Translations under genes and position numbers: made by a program
Shown: positions 56,117-64,000 of the stretch, one piece after another
Numbering within the stretch: position 1 is the stretch's first letter
Layout: the number at the start of each line of letters is the position of its first letter
The notes under the pieces: model-generated
Told to the model about the DNA's origin: nothing
Database searches by the model: none
Seen by the model: the letters and a program-made list of their open reading frames with translations, nothing else
NCBI RefSeq assembly: GCF_001654865.1
Contig: NZ_LXEO01000002.1
Location: 163,514-227,513, forward strand
DNA: 64,000 bases
Direction: 5' to 3'
From: Buttiauxella noackiae ATCC 51607
GTDB lineage: Bacteria; Pseudomonadota; Gammaproteobacteria; Enterobacterales; Enterobacteriaceae

Positions 56117-57187
56117 TTAATGAGCGAGTTTGCTCTGCGCCCAGGCAATGCCGCTGGCGTAATCCGCTGGCAACAACGGCACGATAGCCTCAAGTGTTGC
56201 GCTCAGTCGGTCAGTATCGCTGTCGTTGAGGTTGAGATGGCCCACTTTGCGACCTTCACGCACCTCTTTGTCGTACCAGTGCAAATGGACTAACGGTAGT
56301 TTCAGCCAGTCGTAGTTCAGATCGGTGCCGATAAGGTTGATCATGACTGAGGGTGAATTCACCACCGGTTGTGGCAACGGCAGGTCTACAATCGCGCGCA
56401 GATGTAATTCGAACTGGCTGATGGATGCGCCGTTTTGCGTCCAGTGTCCGCTGTTATGCACGCGTGGCGCGAGTTCGTTAATCAGCAATCCTTCAGGCGT
56501 AATAAAGCATTCCATCGCCATCACACCGACATAGTTCAGCTCGTGCATGATGGCAGAAAGCATCGCTTCTGCCTGTTGCTGTTGCTCAATGTCTGCGTGG
56601 GGGAAAACGACGCTGGTACGCAAAATGCCGTCCTGATGCAGGTTATGCGTCAGCGGGTAAAACACGGTTGTACCGTCATGCCCGCGCGCGCCGACAAGCG
56701 ATACTTCACCGGAAAAATTAATGCCTTGCTCGACAATACACTCACCGTAGCACTCATCCGGCAACTGATCGGTTTCTTGGCTGCGCAAGCGCCACTGCCC
56801 GCGCCCGTCATAGCCACCGACGCGGCGTTTCACTATCGCCAGTTCGCCCAGGTTCTGGAACACACCGGCCCATTTGTCGCGACTGGAAAGTAACTGCCAC
56901 GGCGCGGTCGCAAGCTCGAGTTTATCGAACAGCTGTTTTTGCGTCAGACGGTCGGCAATTATTGGGAAGACGTCACGGTTTACGAACGCGTTGTGACGAG
57001 CCAGTTCACGGGTGAGGGCCGTTTCCGGCCAGCGTTCAATTTCAGCGGTGATAACGCTTTGTGCAAATGGCACCGCTTCGGGTTCTGCATCTAAACCAAC
57101 TGGATAAACCGCGATGCCCAACGGCTCTCCCGCCTGACGCAGCATTCTGCCAAGTTGACCATTGCCCAGCACGCAAACGCGTTTCAT
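56117..57187 (-). CDS. purK: N5-carboxyaminoimidazole ribonucleotide synthase PurK
   Basis: 356 residues, ATP-grasp fold. PurK uses ATP and bicarbonate to carboxylate AIR to N5-CAIR in purine synthesis. The start [20 protein letters not shown], the ATP-binding [17 protein letters not shown], and the metal/catalytic region [18 protein letters not shown] are intact. Its start overlaps the stop of purE by four bases, so the two are coupled. Confidence 0.96.
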   Translation of the reverse strand: MKRVCVLGNGQLGRMLRQAGEPLGIAVYPVGLDAEPEAVPFAQSVITAEIERWPETALTRELARHNAFVNRDVFPIIADRLTQKQLFDKLELATAPWQLLSSRDKWAGVFQNLGELAIVKRRVGGYDGRGQWRLRSQETDQLPDECYGECIVEQGINFSGEVSLVGARGHDGTTVFYPLTHNLHQDGILRTSVVFPHADIEQQQQAEAMLSAIMHELNYVGVMAMECFITPEGLLINELAPRVHNSGHWTQNGASISQFELHLRAIVDLPLPQPVVNSPSVMINLIGTDLNYDWLKLPLVHLHWYDKEVREGRKVGHLNLNDSDTDRLSATLEAIVPLLPADYASGIAWAQSKLAH

Positions 57188-57693
57188 GCATCACCCCGAG
57201 GATCTGGGTTATCCAGCACTTCATTGGTTTGTGCCTGACGCCAGTTTTCCAGGCGTTGGCTCAGTTCTTTATCATGCAAAGCGAGGATTTGCGCTGCCAG
57301 CAAAGCGGCGTTGGCTGCACCTGCTTTACCGATGGCCAGCGTACCAACCGGAATACCACGCGGCATTTGTACGATGGAATAGAGACTGTCCACGCCGCTT
57401 AACGCAGCACTCTGGACTGGCACACCCAGCACGGGAACCAGGGTTTTTGCCGCGATCATACCTGGCAAATGCGCAGCACCGCCCGCACCCGCAATAATCA
57501 CCTGATAACCGTTGTCGGCTGCCTGTTCGGCAAAACTGAAAAGTTTATCGGGAGTTCGGTGCGCGGAAACGACTTCTACGTGGTGCGGGACATCAAGTGC
57601 GGTGAGGATTTCGGCGGCAAACTGCATGGTAGCCCAGTCACTTTTGGAACCCATGACAATGGCGATACGCGCCGGGGTCTGGTTGGAGGACAT
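57184..57693 (-). CDS. purE: N5-carboxyaminoimidazole ribonucleotide mutase PurE
   Basis: 169 residues from [20 protein letters not shown], the E. coli start and length; AGGAGTTTTG lies upstream of the ATG as in E. coli. Class I PurE converts N5-CAIR to CAIR. Visible are [16 protein letters not shown] (catalytic His), [13 protein letters not shown] and [15 protein letters not shown]. It heads the purEK operon behind the PurR operator at 57782. Confidence 0.97.
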   Translation of the reverse strand: MSSNQTPARIAIVMGSKSDWATMQFAAEILTALDVPHHVEVVSAHRTPDKLFSFAEQAADNGYQVIIAGAGGAAHLPGMIAAKTLVPVLGVPVQSAALSGVDSLYSIVQMPRGIPVGTLAIGKAGAANAALLAAQILALHDKELSQRLENWRQAQTNEVLDNPDPRGDA

Positions 57694-57781
57694 GCGTCTC
57701 AAAACTCCTGTGGGTAGCAAACATCACCGAACGTGGCTCGAACGGTCAGAAGGGCTCAGAGAATAGCATGAAGAAAGGGCA

Positions 57782-57797
57782 AGGAAAACGGTTGCGT
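57782..57797 (-). promoter_or_regulatory. PurR operator of purEK
   Basis: Read on the minus strand ACGCAACCGTTTTCCT, which matches the PurR box (ACGCAAACGTTTNCGT) and is, as I recall it, the E. coli purE operator. A candidate -10 TATTCT lies at 57765-57760, so the operator covers the -35 region. Confidence 0.88.
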
Positions 57798-57840
57798 GGC
57801 TAATCTGGTAGCGAAAACAGCCATTTTTATACGCTATTAA

Positions 57841-57959
57841 CTCTAAATAATTTGAGTTGCAGGTAGGCGGCAAGGGAGCAAATCCCCAGGAGCTTACTTG
57901 AGTAAGTGACTGGGGTTTGTGAGTGCAGCCAACACCCCTGCGGCTCGAAGTATGACGAG
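57841..57959. repeat. ERIC element between purE and lpxH
   Basis: CTCTAAATAATTTGAGTTGC, then AGGTAGGCGGC, core CCCCAGGAGCTTACTTGAG-TAAGTGACTGGGGTT, then GCAGCCAACACC and GGCTCGAAGTATGACGAGT. It is among the best-preserved copies. Its end is immediately next to the lpxH stop codon. Confidence 0.92.
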
Positions 57960-58682
57960 TTAAAACTCGAAAGGAATTAGTTCGACGTCTTCAGCAGTGA
58001 CTTTAATCATCGAACCTTCTGTATGCCACGCTCCCAGCACGCAGCGAAACGCCGGTTTGCCGTTGGCGGAAAGGGAGTGAATTTCCGGGCGATGCGTGTG
58101 GCCGTGGATCATCCACTGCACCTGGTGGCGTTCGAGAGCGTCGATAACGGCTTGCGGATTCACATCCATAATCGCCATCGATTTGCTGCTGTTAGAGGCT
58201 TTGCTGTTGGCGCGCATTTTGGCGGCCACGCGTTTGCGGATAAACAGCGGCAGGGCGAGGAATAAACATTTAAGCCATGGCTGGTGCACTTTTTTGCGGA
58301 AGGCCTGATAACCATGGTCATCGGTGCAAAGTGTGTCGCCATGCAGGGCCAGGATTTTGCGGCCGTAGAGATTGAGCACTTGCTCTTCGGGCAGCAACGT
58401 CATTCCGCTTAAACGGGCAAAACGTTTGCCGAGCAGGAAATCGCGGTTGCCGTGAATAAAGAAGCAGGGAACACCAGAATCCACCAGGTCTTTAATAGCT
58501 AAAGCGATTTGGCGGTGCAGCGGTTCGGGGTCATCATCGCCAATCCAGGCTTCAAACAGATCGCCAAGAATATAGAGCGCATCAGCTTCCCGAGCGGTGC
58601 CCGCCAGAAAACGCAGAAAACCGGCGGTAATCGCCGGTTCTTCTGAACACAGATGTAAATCTGCGATAAACAGCGTCGCCAT
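57960..58682 (-). CDS. lpxH: UDP-2,3-diacylglucosamine diphosphatase LpxH
   Basis: 240 residues, matching LpxH. It cleaves UDP-2,3-diacylglucosamine to lipid X in lipid A synthesis at the inner membrane. Mn-binding motifs of calcineurin-type phosphatases are intact: FIADLHL (Asp8/His10), [30 protein letters not shown] and HGHTHRP. It starts 8 bases after the ppiB stop codon on the same strand, so they probably form an operon. Confidence 0.96.
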   Translation of the reverse strand: MATLFIADLHLCSEEPAITAGFLRFLAGTAREADALYILGDLFEAWIGDDDPEPLHRQIALAIKDLVDSGVPCFFIHGNRDFLLGKRFARLSGMTLLPEEQVLNLYGRKILALHGDTLCTDDHGYQAFRKKVHQPWLKCLFLALPLFIRKRVAAKMRANSKASNSSKSMAIMDVNPQAVIDALERHQVQWMIHGHTHRPEIHSLSANGKPAFRCVLGAWHTEGSMIKVTAEDVELIPFEF

Positions 58683-58690
58683 GGGGCGAA

Positions 58691-59185
58691 TTATTCGCTG
58701 ACGGTTACGCTTGTGATAACCACGTCTTCTTTAGGAACGTCCTGGTGCATACCGCTGCGACCAGTGGACACGCCTTTGATTTTCTCAACAACGTCCATGC
58801 CTTCTACAACTTCAGCAAATACGCAGTAACCCCAACCTTGCATGCTTTCGCTGCTGAAGTTCAGGAAATCGTTGTCAGCCACGTTAATGAAGAACTGGGA
58901 ACTTGCAGAATGTGGCGCCTGGGTACGTGCCATTGCTAGCGTACCTTTAGTGTTTTTCAGGCCGTTATTCGCTTCGTTCTGGATGGTGTCTTTGGTCTCT
59001 TTTTGCTTCATACCCGGTTCAAAACCGCCGCCCTGGATCATAAAGCCATTGATCACACGGTGGAAAATGGTGTTGGCGTAGAAACCTTCGCGGCAGTACT
59101 CGAGGAAGTTTTTAACAGTAATCGGCGCTTTATCATCAAAAGTTTTGATTACGATATCGCCGTGATTAGTATGAAAAGTAACCAT
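58691..59185 (-). CDS. ppiB: Peptidyl-prolyl cis-trans isomerase B
   Basis: 164 residues from [20 protein letters not shown], the E. coli start; an ATG three codons upstream is less likely. Cytoplasmic cyclophilin. The active-site Arg is in [15 protein letters not shown], with [18 protein letters not shown] and the Trp-containing [17 protein letters not shown]. It is divergent from cysS across a 176-base gap. Confidence 0.96.
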   Translation of the reverse strand: MVTFHTNHGDIVIKTFDDKAPITVKNFLEYCREGFYANTIFHRVINGFMIQGGGFEPGMKQKETKDTIQNEANNGLKNTKGTLAMARTQAPHSASSQFFINVADNDFLNFSSESMQGWGYCVFAEVVEGMDVVEKIKGVSTGRSGMHQDVPKEDVVITSVTVSE

Positions 59186-59361
59186 GCTGTGCATCCTATA
59201 TTAGTCAGACAGTGTTCCGGCAGACGGTGCCGCGACACAAGGTGGTTGTTATAGCATAACTGCGCATGATCATCACCTTGCAAAGCGTGCTGCTTCCTGA
59301 CGGAATTTTGAGGTAACATATAGCCCAATATCGACTACACACGCTTATATGGAATCCCCTG

Positions 59362-60750
59362 ATGTTAAAAATCTTTAATACAATGAGTCGCCAAAAAGAG
59401 GAATTCAAACCTATTCATGCCCCGGATGTTGGCATGTACGTGTGTGGTATCACCGTTTACGATTTGTGTCATATCGGTCATGGCCGTACTTTTGTCGCCT
59501 TCGATGTAGTGGCACGTTACCTGCGTTATCTCGGTTATAACCTGAAGTACGTGCGCAATATTACCGATATCGACGATAAAATTATCAAACGCGCCAACGA
59601 AAACGGCGAAGATTTTGTCGCTCTCGTTGACCGTATGGTGGCTGAAATGCACACCGATTTCGACGCGCTGAATATTTTGCGCCCGGATAGCGAGCCACGT
59701 GCGACCAAACATATCCCAGATATCATCGAAATTGTTGAACAGCTTATCGAGCGTAACCACGCCTATGTTGCCAGCAATGGTGACGTGATGTTCTCGGTTG
59801 AATCCGATGCTGATTACGGCAAACTTTCCCGCCAGGATCTGGAGCAATTGCAGGCTGGTGCGCGTGTTGAAGTAGAAGCGAACGTTAAGCGCAATCCAAT
59901 GGATTTCGTGCTGTGGAAAATGTCCAAGCCGGGCGAACCAAGCTGGTCATCCCCATGGGGCGAAGGTCGTCCAGGATGGCACATTGAGTGTTCAGCGATG
60001 AACTGCAAACAGCTCGGTAACCATTTTGATATTCATGGTGGCGGTTCAGACCTGATGTTCCCGCACCACGAAAACGAAATCGCCCAGTCTACCTGTGCGC
60101 ACGGCGGCGAATACGTTAACACCTGGATGCACTCCGGGATGGTAATGGTCGACCGTGAGAAAATGTCTAAATCGCTGGGCAACTTCTTCACCGTGCGTGA
60201 CGTGCTGAAATATTACGATGCCGAAACCATTCGCTACTTCCTGATGTCCGGCCACTATCGCAGCCAACTGAACTACAGCGAAGAAAACCTGAAACAGGCG
60301 CGTACTTCGCTGGAACGTTTGTATACAGCACTGCGCGGCACAGACGCTAATGCGCAGCCTGCGGGCGGCGAAGCGTTTGAAGCCCGTTTCCGTGAAGCGA
60401 TGGACGATGACTTCAACACGCCAGAAGCTTACTCCGTGCTGTTTGATATGGCGCGCGAAGTGAACCGCCTGAAAACCGAAGATTTGGCTGCTGCAAATGG
60501 CCTGGCGGCTGCGTTACGCCAGCTTTCTGCCGTCCTGGGCCTGCTTGAGCAAGAACCCGAAGTCTTCCTGCAAAGCAGCGTACAAGCCGATGATGGCGAA
60601 GTCGCTGAAATCGAAGCGCTGATTAAACAGCGTAACGATGCCCGTCAATCAAAAGACTGGGCGCTGGCAGACCAGGCCCGCGACCGTCTGAATGAAATGG
60701 GCATCGTGCTGGAAGATGGCCCGCAGGGCACGACCTGGCGTAGAAAGTAA
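59362..60750 (+). CDS. cysS: Cysteinyl-tRNA synthetase
   Basis: 462 residues (E. coli 461). Class I synthetase charging tRNA(Cys). The HIGH motif is in [13 protein letters not shown] and KMSKS in [12 protein letters not shown]. Zinc ligands are in [15 protein letters not shown] and HHENEIAQS, giving the Cys-Cys-His-Glu site. The C-terminal anticodon-binding region is complete to TTWRRK. A terminator follows. In E. coli ybcI/ybcJ/folD come next; here an IprA-like gene does. Confidence 0.97.
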   Translation: MLKIFNTMSRQKEEFKPIHAPDVGMYVCGITVYDLCHIGHGRTFVAFDVVARYLRYLGYNLKYVRNITDIDDKIIKRANENGEDFVALVDRMVAEMHTDFDALNILRPDSEPRATKHIPDIIEIVEQLIERNHAYVASNGDVMFSVESDADYGKLSRQDLEQLQAGARVEVEANVKRNPMDFVLWKMSKPGEPSWSSPWGEGRPGWHIECSAMNCKQLGNHFDIHGGGSDLMFPHHENEIAQSTCAHGGEYVNTWMHSGMVMVDREKMSKSLGNFFTVRDVLKYYDAETIRYFLMSGHYRSQLNYSEENLKQARTSLERLYTALRGTDANAQPAGGEAFEARFREAMDDDFNTPEAYSVLFDMAREVNRLKTEDLAAANGLAAALRQLSAVLGLLEQEPEVFLQSSVQADDGEVAEIEALIKQRNDARQSKDWALADQARDRLNEMGIVLEDGPQGTTWRRK

Positions 60751-60773
60751 TCCTTATACGGTCTGTTATACAG

Positions 60774-60797
60774 AAAGCGGCGTAAGCCGCTTTTTTT
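60774..60797 (+). terminator. Rho-independent terminator of cysS
   Basis: AAAGCGGC-GTAA-GCCGCTTTTTTT, 23 bases past the stop codon. Confidence 0.92.
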
Positions 60798-60839
60798 ATC
60801 AACTATGATTGTGGTGCGAGGAATAAAAAGGATTAATTC

Positions 60840-61502
60840 ATGACCACCGTAAATGATCAAAACAGTGAATCAGGGCTGTCGACTCTTTATCCATGCAGAC
60901 CAGTCGCTGAGATAGATGCTCTCCAGGAAGCGCTTTCCACGCTTGGGACGGTTCGCTCTTTCCAGCAAAACGATGAAATTCACGCAGTTCAGCAGCACGA
61001 GAAATTCCTGTATCTGTTCACCGAGGGGCGTTTCACGGCTGTTCGTGCAAATGATGGCTTAGTGCTTTCATCTGTTAGGGGCAAGATTATTTATGGAATT
61101 GCTGAATGTTTGCGGCCTCGTGGCGGCTGGTATTTGAAAGTAGAAGAGGCATGTAAGGCGCGGGTTATCCCGGCTGAACATGCATTTGAACTCTTCACCC
61201 GACAGCAATTATGGGAGTCCGTATCTGTTCTTCTTGCCTGGTTTTTACAGATGTACTCTTTACGTGATGAACATCTGGTAGGGGTTCCGGCGTACGTGAT
61301 GATTCGCAGTAAATTGCTCGAACTAAATTTGCAACCTGCTGATATACGCCGTGATATGAATGCGGCAGATTTTATTCAGGAACGTACGCAATTAGCGCGT
61401 AGCACGATTATGGCAATTCTCGGGGAATTACGTCGTGGTGATTATATTGAGATTAAGCGCGGGAAACTGATCGGTATTAAGCATTTGCCAAAAGAGTATT
61501 AA
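60840..61502 (+). CDS. IprA/YaiV-family Crp-like regulator
   Basis: 220 residues. An N-terminal cyclic-nucleotide-binding-like barrel (about 40-125; FLYLFTEGRFTAVRANDG) precedes a winged helix-turn-helix (about 165-220; MNAADFIQERTQLARSTIMAILGELRRGDYIEIKRGKL). The tail DYIEIKRGKLIGIKHLPKEY closely follows that of E. coli/Salmonella YaiV (IprA), an inhibitor of hydrogen peroxide resistance. It is convergent with ahpF and shares a terminator with it. A link to the peroxide response is inferred from family and location. Confidence 0.8.
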   Translation: MTTVNDQNSESGLSTLYPCRPVAEIDALQEALSTLGTVRSFQQNDEIHAVQQHEKFLYLFTEGRFTAVRANDGLVLSSVRGKIIYGIAECLRPRGGWYLKVEEACKARVIPAEHAFELFTRQQLWESVSVLLAWFLQMYSLRDEHLVGVPAYVMIRSKLLELNLQPADIRRDMNAADFIQERTQLARSTIMAILGELRRGDYIEIKRGKLIGIKHLPKEY

Positions 61503-61535
61503 AAATGGCCCATCAAGCAGCGATGGGCCATTTTT
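61502..61535. terminator. Bidirectional terminator between the IprA-like gene and ahpF
   Basis: AAAAATGGCCCATC and GATGGGCCATTTTT form a 14-bp stem with a 7-base loop and A/T runs on both sides, able to stop transcription from both directions. Confidence 0.9.
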
Positions 61536-61548
61536 ATGGATGGTTCTA

Positions 61549-63108
61549 TTACGAATTACGAATCAAATAATCAAACGCACTCAGAGAAGCTTTTGCACCT
61601 TCGCCCGTCGCAATGATGATTTGTTTGTACGGCACCGTTGTGCAGTCGCCTGCGGCAAATACGCCTTTCACTGTGGTTTCGCACTTCGCATCAATAATAA
61701 TTTCACCCATGCGGTTGCGTTCAACGCTGCCTTCCAGCCAGTTGGTATTTGGCAACAAACCGATTTGCACGAAAATACCTGCCAGTTCAATATCATGTAC
61801 GCTTTCAGTGACACGATCTTTATACTGCAAACCGGTCACTTTCGTGCCGTCGCCTTTTACTTCCAGCGTTTGAGCATTAAGTATAATGTCGACGTTTTTC
61901 AGGCTGCGAACTTTGTTCTGCAATACCTGGTCGGCTTTCATTTCTGGAGCAAACTCCAGCAAAGTCACGTGTTCTACGATACCCGCCAGGTCAATTGCTG
62001 CTTCGACACCGGAGTTACCGCCGCCAATCACCGCCACGCGTTTGCCTTTAAACAGCGGGCCGTCGCAGTGTGGGCAGTAGGTCACGCCTTTGGTGCGATA
62101 TTGTTCTTCGCCCGGCACATTCATGTTGCGCCATTTCGCTCCGGTGGCAATGATGATGCTGCGTGCGCTAAGTGTTGCGCCTGAAGCTGTTTGAATCTGA
62201 TGCAGGCCGCCTTCGGTCTTAGCCGGAATCAACTTGCTGGCACTTTGTGTGTCGATAACATCCACGTCGTAGTCATCTACGTGGGCTTTCAGTGCGCCCG
62301 CCAGTTTTTGGCCTTCAGTTTTCGGCACGGAAATGTAGTTTTCGATATCAACGGTATCTAATACCTGGCCGCCAAAACGCTCGCCCATCAAACCGGTACG
62401 AATGCCTTTACGTGCGGAATAAACTGCCGCCGCCGCACCCGCTGGGCCGCTGCCGACAATCAGCACATCGTAAGCTTCACGTTTGTTCAGTGCTTCTGCC
62501 GCGCGTTTTTCTGCGCCGGTATCAATTTTACCGACGATTTCAGCAAGCGTCATACGCCCCTGACCGAACTCTTTGCCGTTGAGGAATACCGCAGGCACGC
62601 CCATAACGTTGCGTTCCTGAATCTCATTCTGGTAAACGCCACCGTCAATCGCGGTGTGGCTGATGCGCGGATTCAGTACCGCCATCAGGTTCAGCGCCTG
62701 TACCACATCCGGGCAGTTGTGGCAGGAGAGCGAGTAATAGGTTTCAAAATGGAAATCGCCGTCGATCTCGCGGATCTGCTCAAGCAAATCTTGCGACTCT
62801 TTCGACGGATGTCCCCCGGTCTGCAACAGTGCCAGTACCAGAGAAGTAAATTCGTGGCCGAGTGGGGAACCAGCAAAACGCGGACCTTTATCGGAACCTG
62901 GATTTGTAATCAAAAACGACGGTTTTCGCACCGGTAAGTCGTTATCAATGCTGAAAGTAACTTTGTCAGATAACTCCGCAATCTCTGCCAGCAGTTCCTT
63001 TATCTCGGTTGATTTTGCACTGTCGTCCAGCGTGGCAATCAACTCAACAGGTTTGGTTAATCTCTCAAGGTAAGCTTTGAGCTGGGTTTTCATGTTGTTG
63101 TCGAGCAT
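61549..63108 (-). CDS. ahpF: Alkyl hydroperoxide reductase subunit F
   Basis: 519 residues (E. coli 521), starting [20 protein letters not shown]. It is the NADH- and FAD-dependent disulfide reductase that recharges AhpC. It has an N-terminal double thioredoxin-fold domain with CHNC ([11 protein letters not shown]), an FAD domain ([21 protein letters not shown]), the redox pair in YCPHCDGP and an NADH domain ([14 protein letters not shown]). It is the second gene of ahpCF, but an ERIC element and a hairpin lie in the 209-base gap to ahpC. Confidence 0.98.
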   Translation of the reverse strand: MLDNNMKTQLKAYLERLTKPVELIATLDDSAKSTEIKELLAEIAELSDKVTFSIDNDLPVRKPSFLITNPGSDKGPRFAGSPLGHEFTSLVLALLQTGGHPSKESQDLLEQIREIDGDFHFETYYSLSCHNCPDVVQALNLMAVLNPRISHTAIDGGVYQNEIQERNVMGVPAVFLNGKEFGQGRMTLAEIVGKIDTGAEKRAAEALNKREAYDVLIVGSGPAGAAAAVYSARKGIRTGLMGERFGGQVLDTVDIENYISVPKTEGQKLAGALKAHVDDYDVDVIDTQSASKLIPAKTEGGLHQIQTASGATLSARSIIIATGAKWRNMNVPGEEQYRTKGVTYCPHCDGPLFKGKRVAVIGGGNSGVEAAIDLAGIVEHVTLLEFAPEMKADQVLQNKVRSLKNVDIILNAQTLEVKGDGTKVTGLQYKDRVTESVHDIELAGIFVQIGLLPNTNWLEGSVERNRMGEIIIDAKCETTVKGVFAAGDCTTVPYKQIIIATGEGAKASLSAFDYLIRNS

Positions 63109-63134
63109 GTGTAAATCTCCCTGTTTTACGCTTC

Positions 63135-63243
63135 ATCATTTAAGCCGCCTCGTTGTTGGCAGCCTTCGTTCACCCCAGTCACTTACTTAAGTAAGCTCCT
63201 GAGGATTCTCTCAGTCGCCGCCGCGATGCGACTTAAATGATAT
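63135..63243. repeat. ERIC element inside the ahpC-ahpF operon
   Basis: ATCATTTAAGCCGC at the left and GCGACTTAAATGAT at the right are inverted ends. The core CCCCAGTCACTTACTTAAG-TAAGCTCCTGAGGATT is typical ERIC. It lies between ahpC and ahpF and would be transcribed in the operon mRNA as a long hairpin. Confidence 0.88.
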
Positions 63244-63265
63244 TGCGTAAGTCTTTGCAAGTTTT

Positions 63266-63294
63266 AAGAAAAATCGGCTGCAAATGCAGCCGAT
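63266..63294 (-). terminator. Hairpin after ahpC
   Basis: ATCGGCTGC and GCAGCCGAT form a 9-bp stem with a 4-base loop, followed on the minus strand by TTTTTCTT. It should reduce read-through from ahpC to ahpF, favouring AhpC production. Confidence 0.8.
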
Positions 63295-63317
63295 AAAGTA
63301 GAAATACGACGGGTATG

Positions 63318-63881
63318 TTAAATTTTACCGACCAGGTCTAAAGACGGAGCCAGAGTCGCATCGCCTTCTTTCCATTTAGCCGGGCAAACTTCACCTGGGT
63401 GAGAAGCCACATACTGAGCGGCTTTCACTTTACGCAGCAGGTCAGATGCGTCACGGCCGATACCTTCAGCAGTCACTTCGATAGCCTGAATGATGCCCTG
63501 TGGGTCAACGATAAAGGTACCGCGGTCTGCCAGGCCTTCGTCTTCACGCATGTTCTCGAAGTTACGAGTCAGTGCGCCAGTCGGGTCACCGATCATTGCA
63601 TATTTGATTTTTGCGATGGTGTCAGAGCTGCTGTGCCACGCTTTGTGAGTGAAATGGGTATCTGTGGAAACAGAGTAGATATCCACGCCCAGTTTCTGGA
63701 ATTCTTCGTAGTGGTCAGCCACATCGCCCAGTTCGGTTGGGCAAACAAAAGTAAAGTCAGCTGGATAGAAGAAGAAAACGCTCCAGCGGCCTTCTACATC
63801 CTTCTCGGTAACTTCAATGAATTCACCGTTTTTAAAAGCGCTGTTTTTGAATGGTTTGATTTTTGTATTAATTAAAGACAT
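63318..63881 (-). CDS. ahpC: Alkyl hydroperoxide reductase subunit C (peroxiredoxin)
   Basis: 187 residues, the E. coli length, starting [20 protein letters not shown] with GGAGGAAG upstream. This typical 2-Cys peroxiredoxin reduces H2O2 and organic peroxides. The peroxidatic Cys is in [14 protein letters not shown] and the resolving Cys in [13 protein letters not shown]. It is recharged by AhpF, encoded downstream. About 120 bases of upstream sequence remain in the window, too little and too degenerate for me to place the OxyR site with confidence. Confidence 0.98.
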   Translation of the reverse strand: MSLINTKIKPFKNSAFKNGEFIEVTEKDVEGRWSVFFFYPADFTFVCPTELGDVADHYEEFQKLGVDIYSVSTDTHFTHKAWHSSSDTIAKIKYAMIGDPTGALTRNFENMREDEGLADRGTFIVDPQGIIQAIEVTAEGIGRDASDLLRKVKAAQYVASHPGEVCPAKWKEGDATLAPSLDLVGKI

Positions 63882-64000
63882 CTGTACTTCCTCCGTTTTG
63901 CGATGGGAGAAAGATACCGAATCTTATTAAAAGGTTCTAATGGGCAAATTGTATTGAATTGATAAGTATTTCCTTGCAACCGAAACGGCAGGCATAAAAA

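Noticed and set aside
61540..62184. 214-residue open frame antisense to ahpF
   Set aside because: Shadow of ahpF; no start signals or family match.
63882..64000. OxyR binding site upstream of ahpC
   Set aside because: No convincing set of four ATAG-type half sites could be placed in the available sequence, and the window ends before the whole promoter is seen.

Overview
The window is a chromosomal segment of a Gram-negative enterobacterium (family Enterobacteriaceae). Most genes are recognisable at the residue level as orthologues of the Escherichia coli K-12 block ylaC-maa-hha-tomB-acrBA-acrR-mscK through purEK-lpxH-ppiB-cysS, in the same relative order and orientation. It is not E. coli: there are several ERIC elements, insertions and losses against the K-12 order, and protein divergence typical of genera such as Kluyvera or Buttiauxella. 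The genus is an inference. There are no rRNA, tRNA, CRISPR, prophage or IS genes.

Layout. 1-8.2 kb: end of the zinc-independent ribosomal protein pair rpmE2-rpmJ2, ylaC, maa with a near-perfect CRP site, hha-tomB, and the AcrAB pump with its divergent repressor AcrR and a 24-bp operator. 8.2-16.3 kb: mscK, rsmS with an extra GlsB/YeaQ-type membrane gene, priC, ybaN, apt, dnaX (with the tau/gamma frameshift signal), ybaB. 16.3-19.0 kb: an inserted LysR/pirin/YcaC-like hydrolase cassette that separates ybaB from recR. 19.1-35.5 kb: recR, htpG (sigma-32 promoter), adk, hemH, gsk, ybaL, fsr, ushA, an AraC/GyrI-type regulator, ybaK, the small RNA ChiX, ybaP, and copA with its CueR promoter and a conserved internal frameshift signal.

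35.6-45.2 kb is the accessory island and the most interesting part. In K-12 this copA-cueR interval holds glsA-ybaT. Here it holds a complete three-gene type I secretion operon (HlyB-like ABC exporter, HlyD-like adaptor, TolC-like outer-membrane protein) divergent from a 1170-residue protein with an N-terminal repeat array and a C-terminal calpain-type cysteine protease domain with an intact Cys/His/Asn triad. The likely reading is a dedicated exporter plus a secreted calpain-like protease. Beside cueR lies the frameshifted start of a type V secretion (autotransporter-like) gene.

45.3-64 kb: cueR, ybbJ-qmcA, cnoX (fetAB absent), ybbO, tesA, ybbA-ybbP, then an AT-rich diguanylate cyclase in the interval that holds rhsD in K-12, mnmH, purEK (PurR operator), lpxH, ppiB and cysS. 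The right end is rearranged against K-12: an IprA/YaiV-type regulator lies between cysS and the ahpCF peroxidase operon.

ERIC elements lie at 15.8, 19.7, 28.4 (internally deleted), 31.9, 57.8 and 63.1 kb. REP-type palindromes occupy several gene ends.
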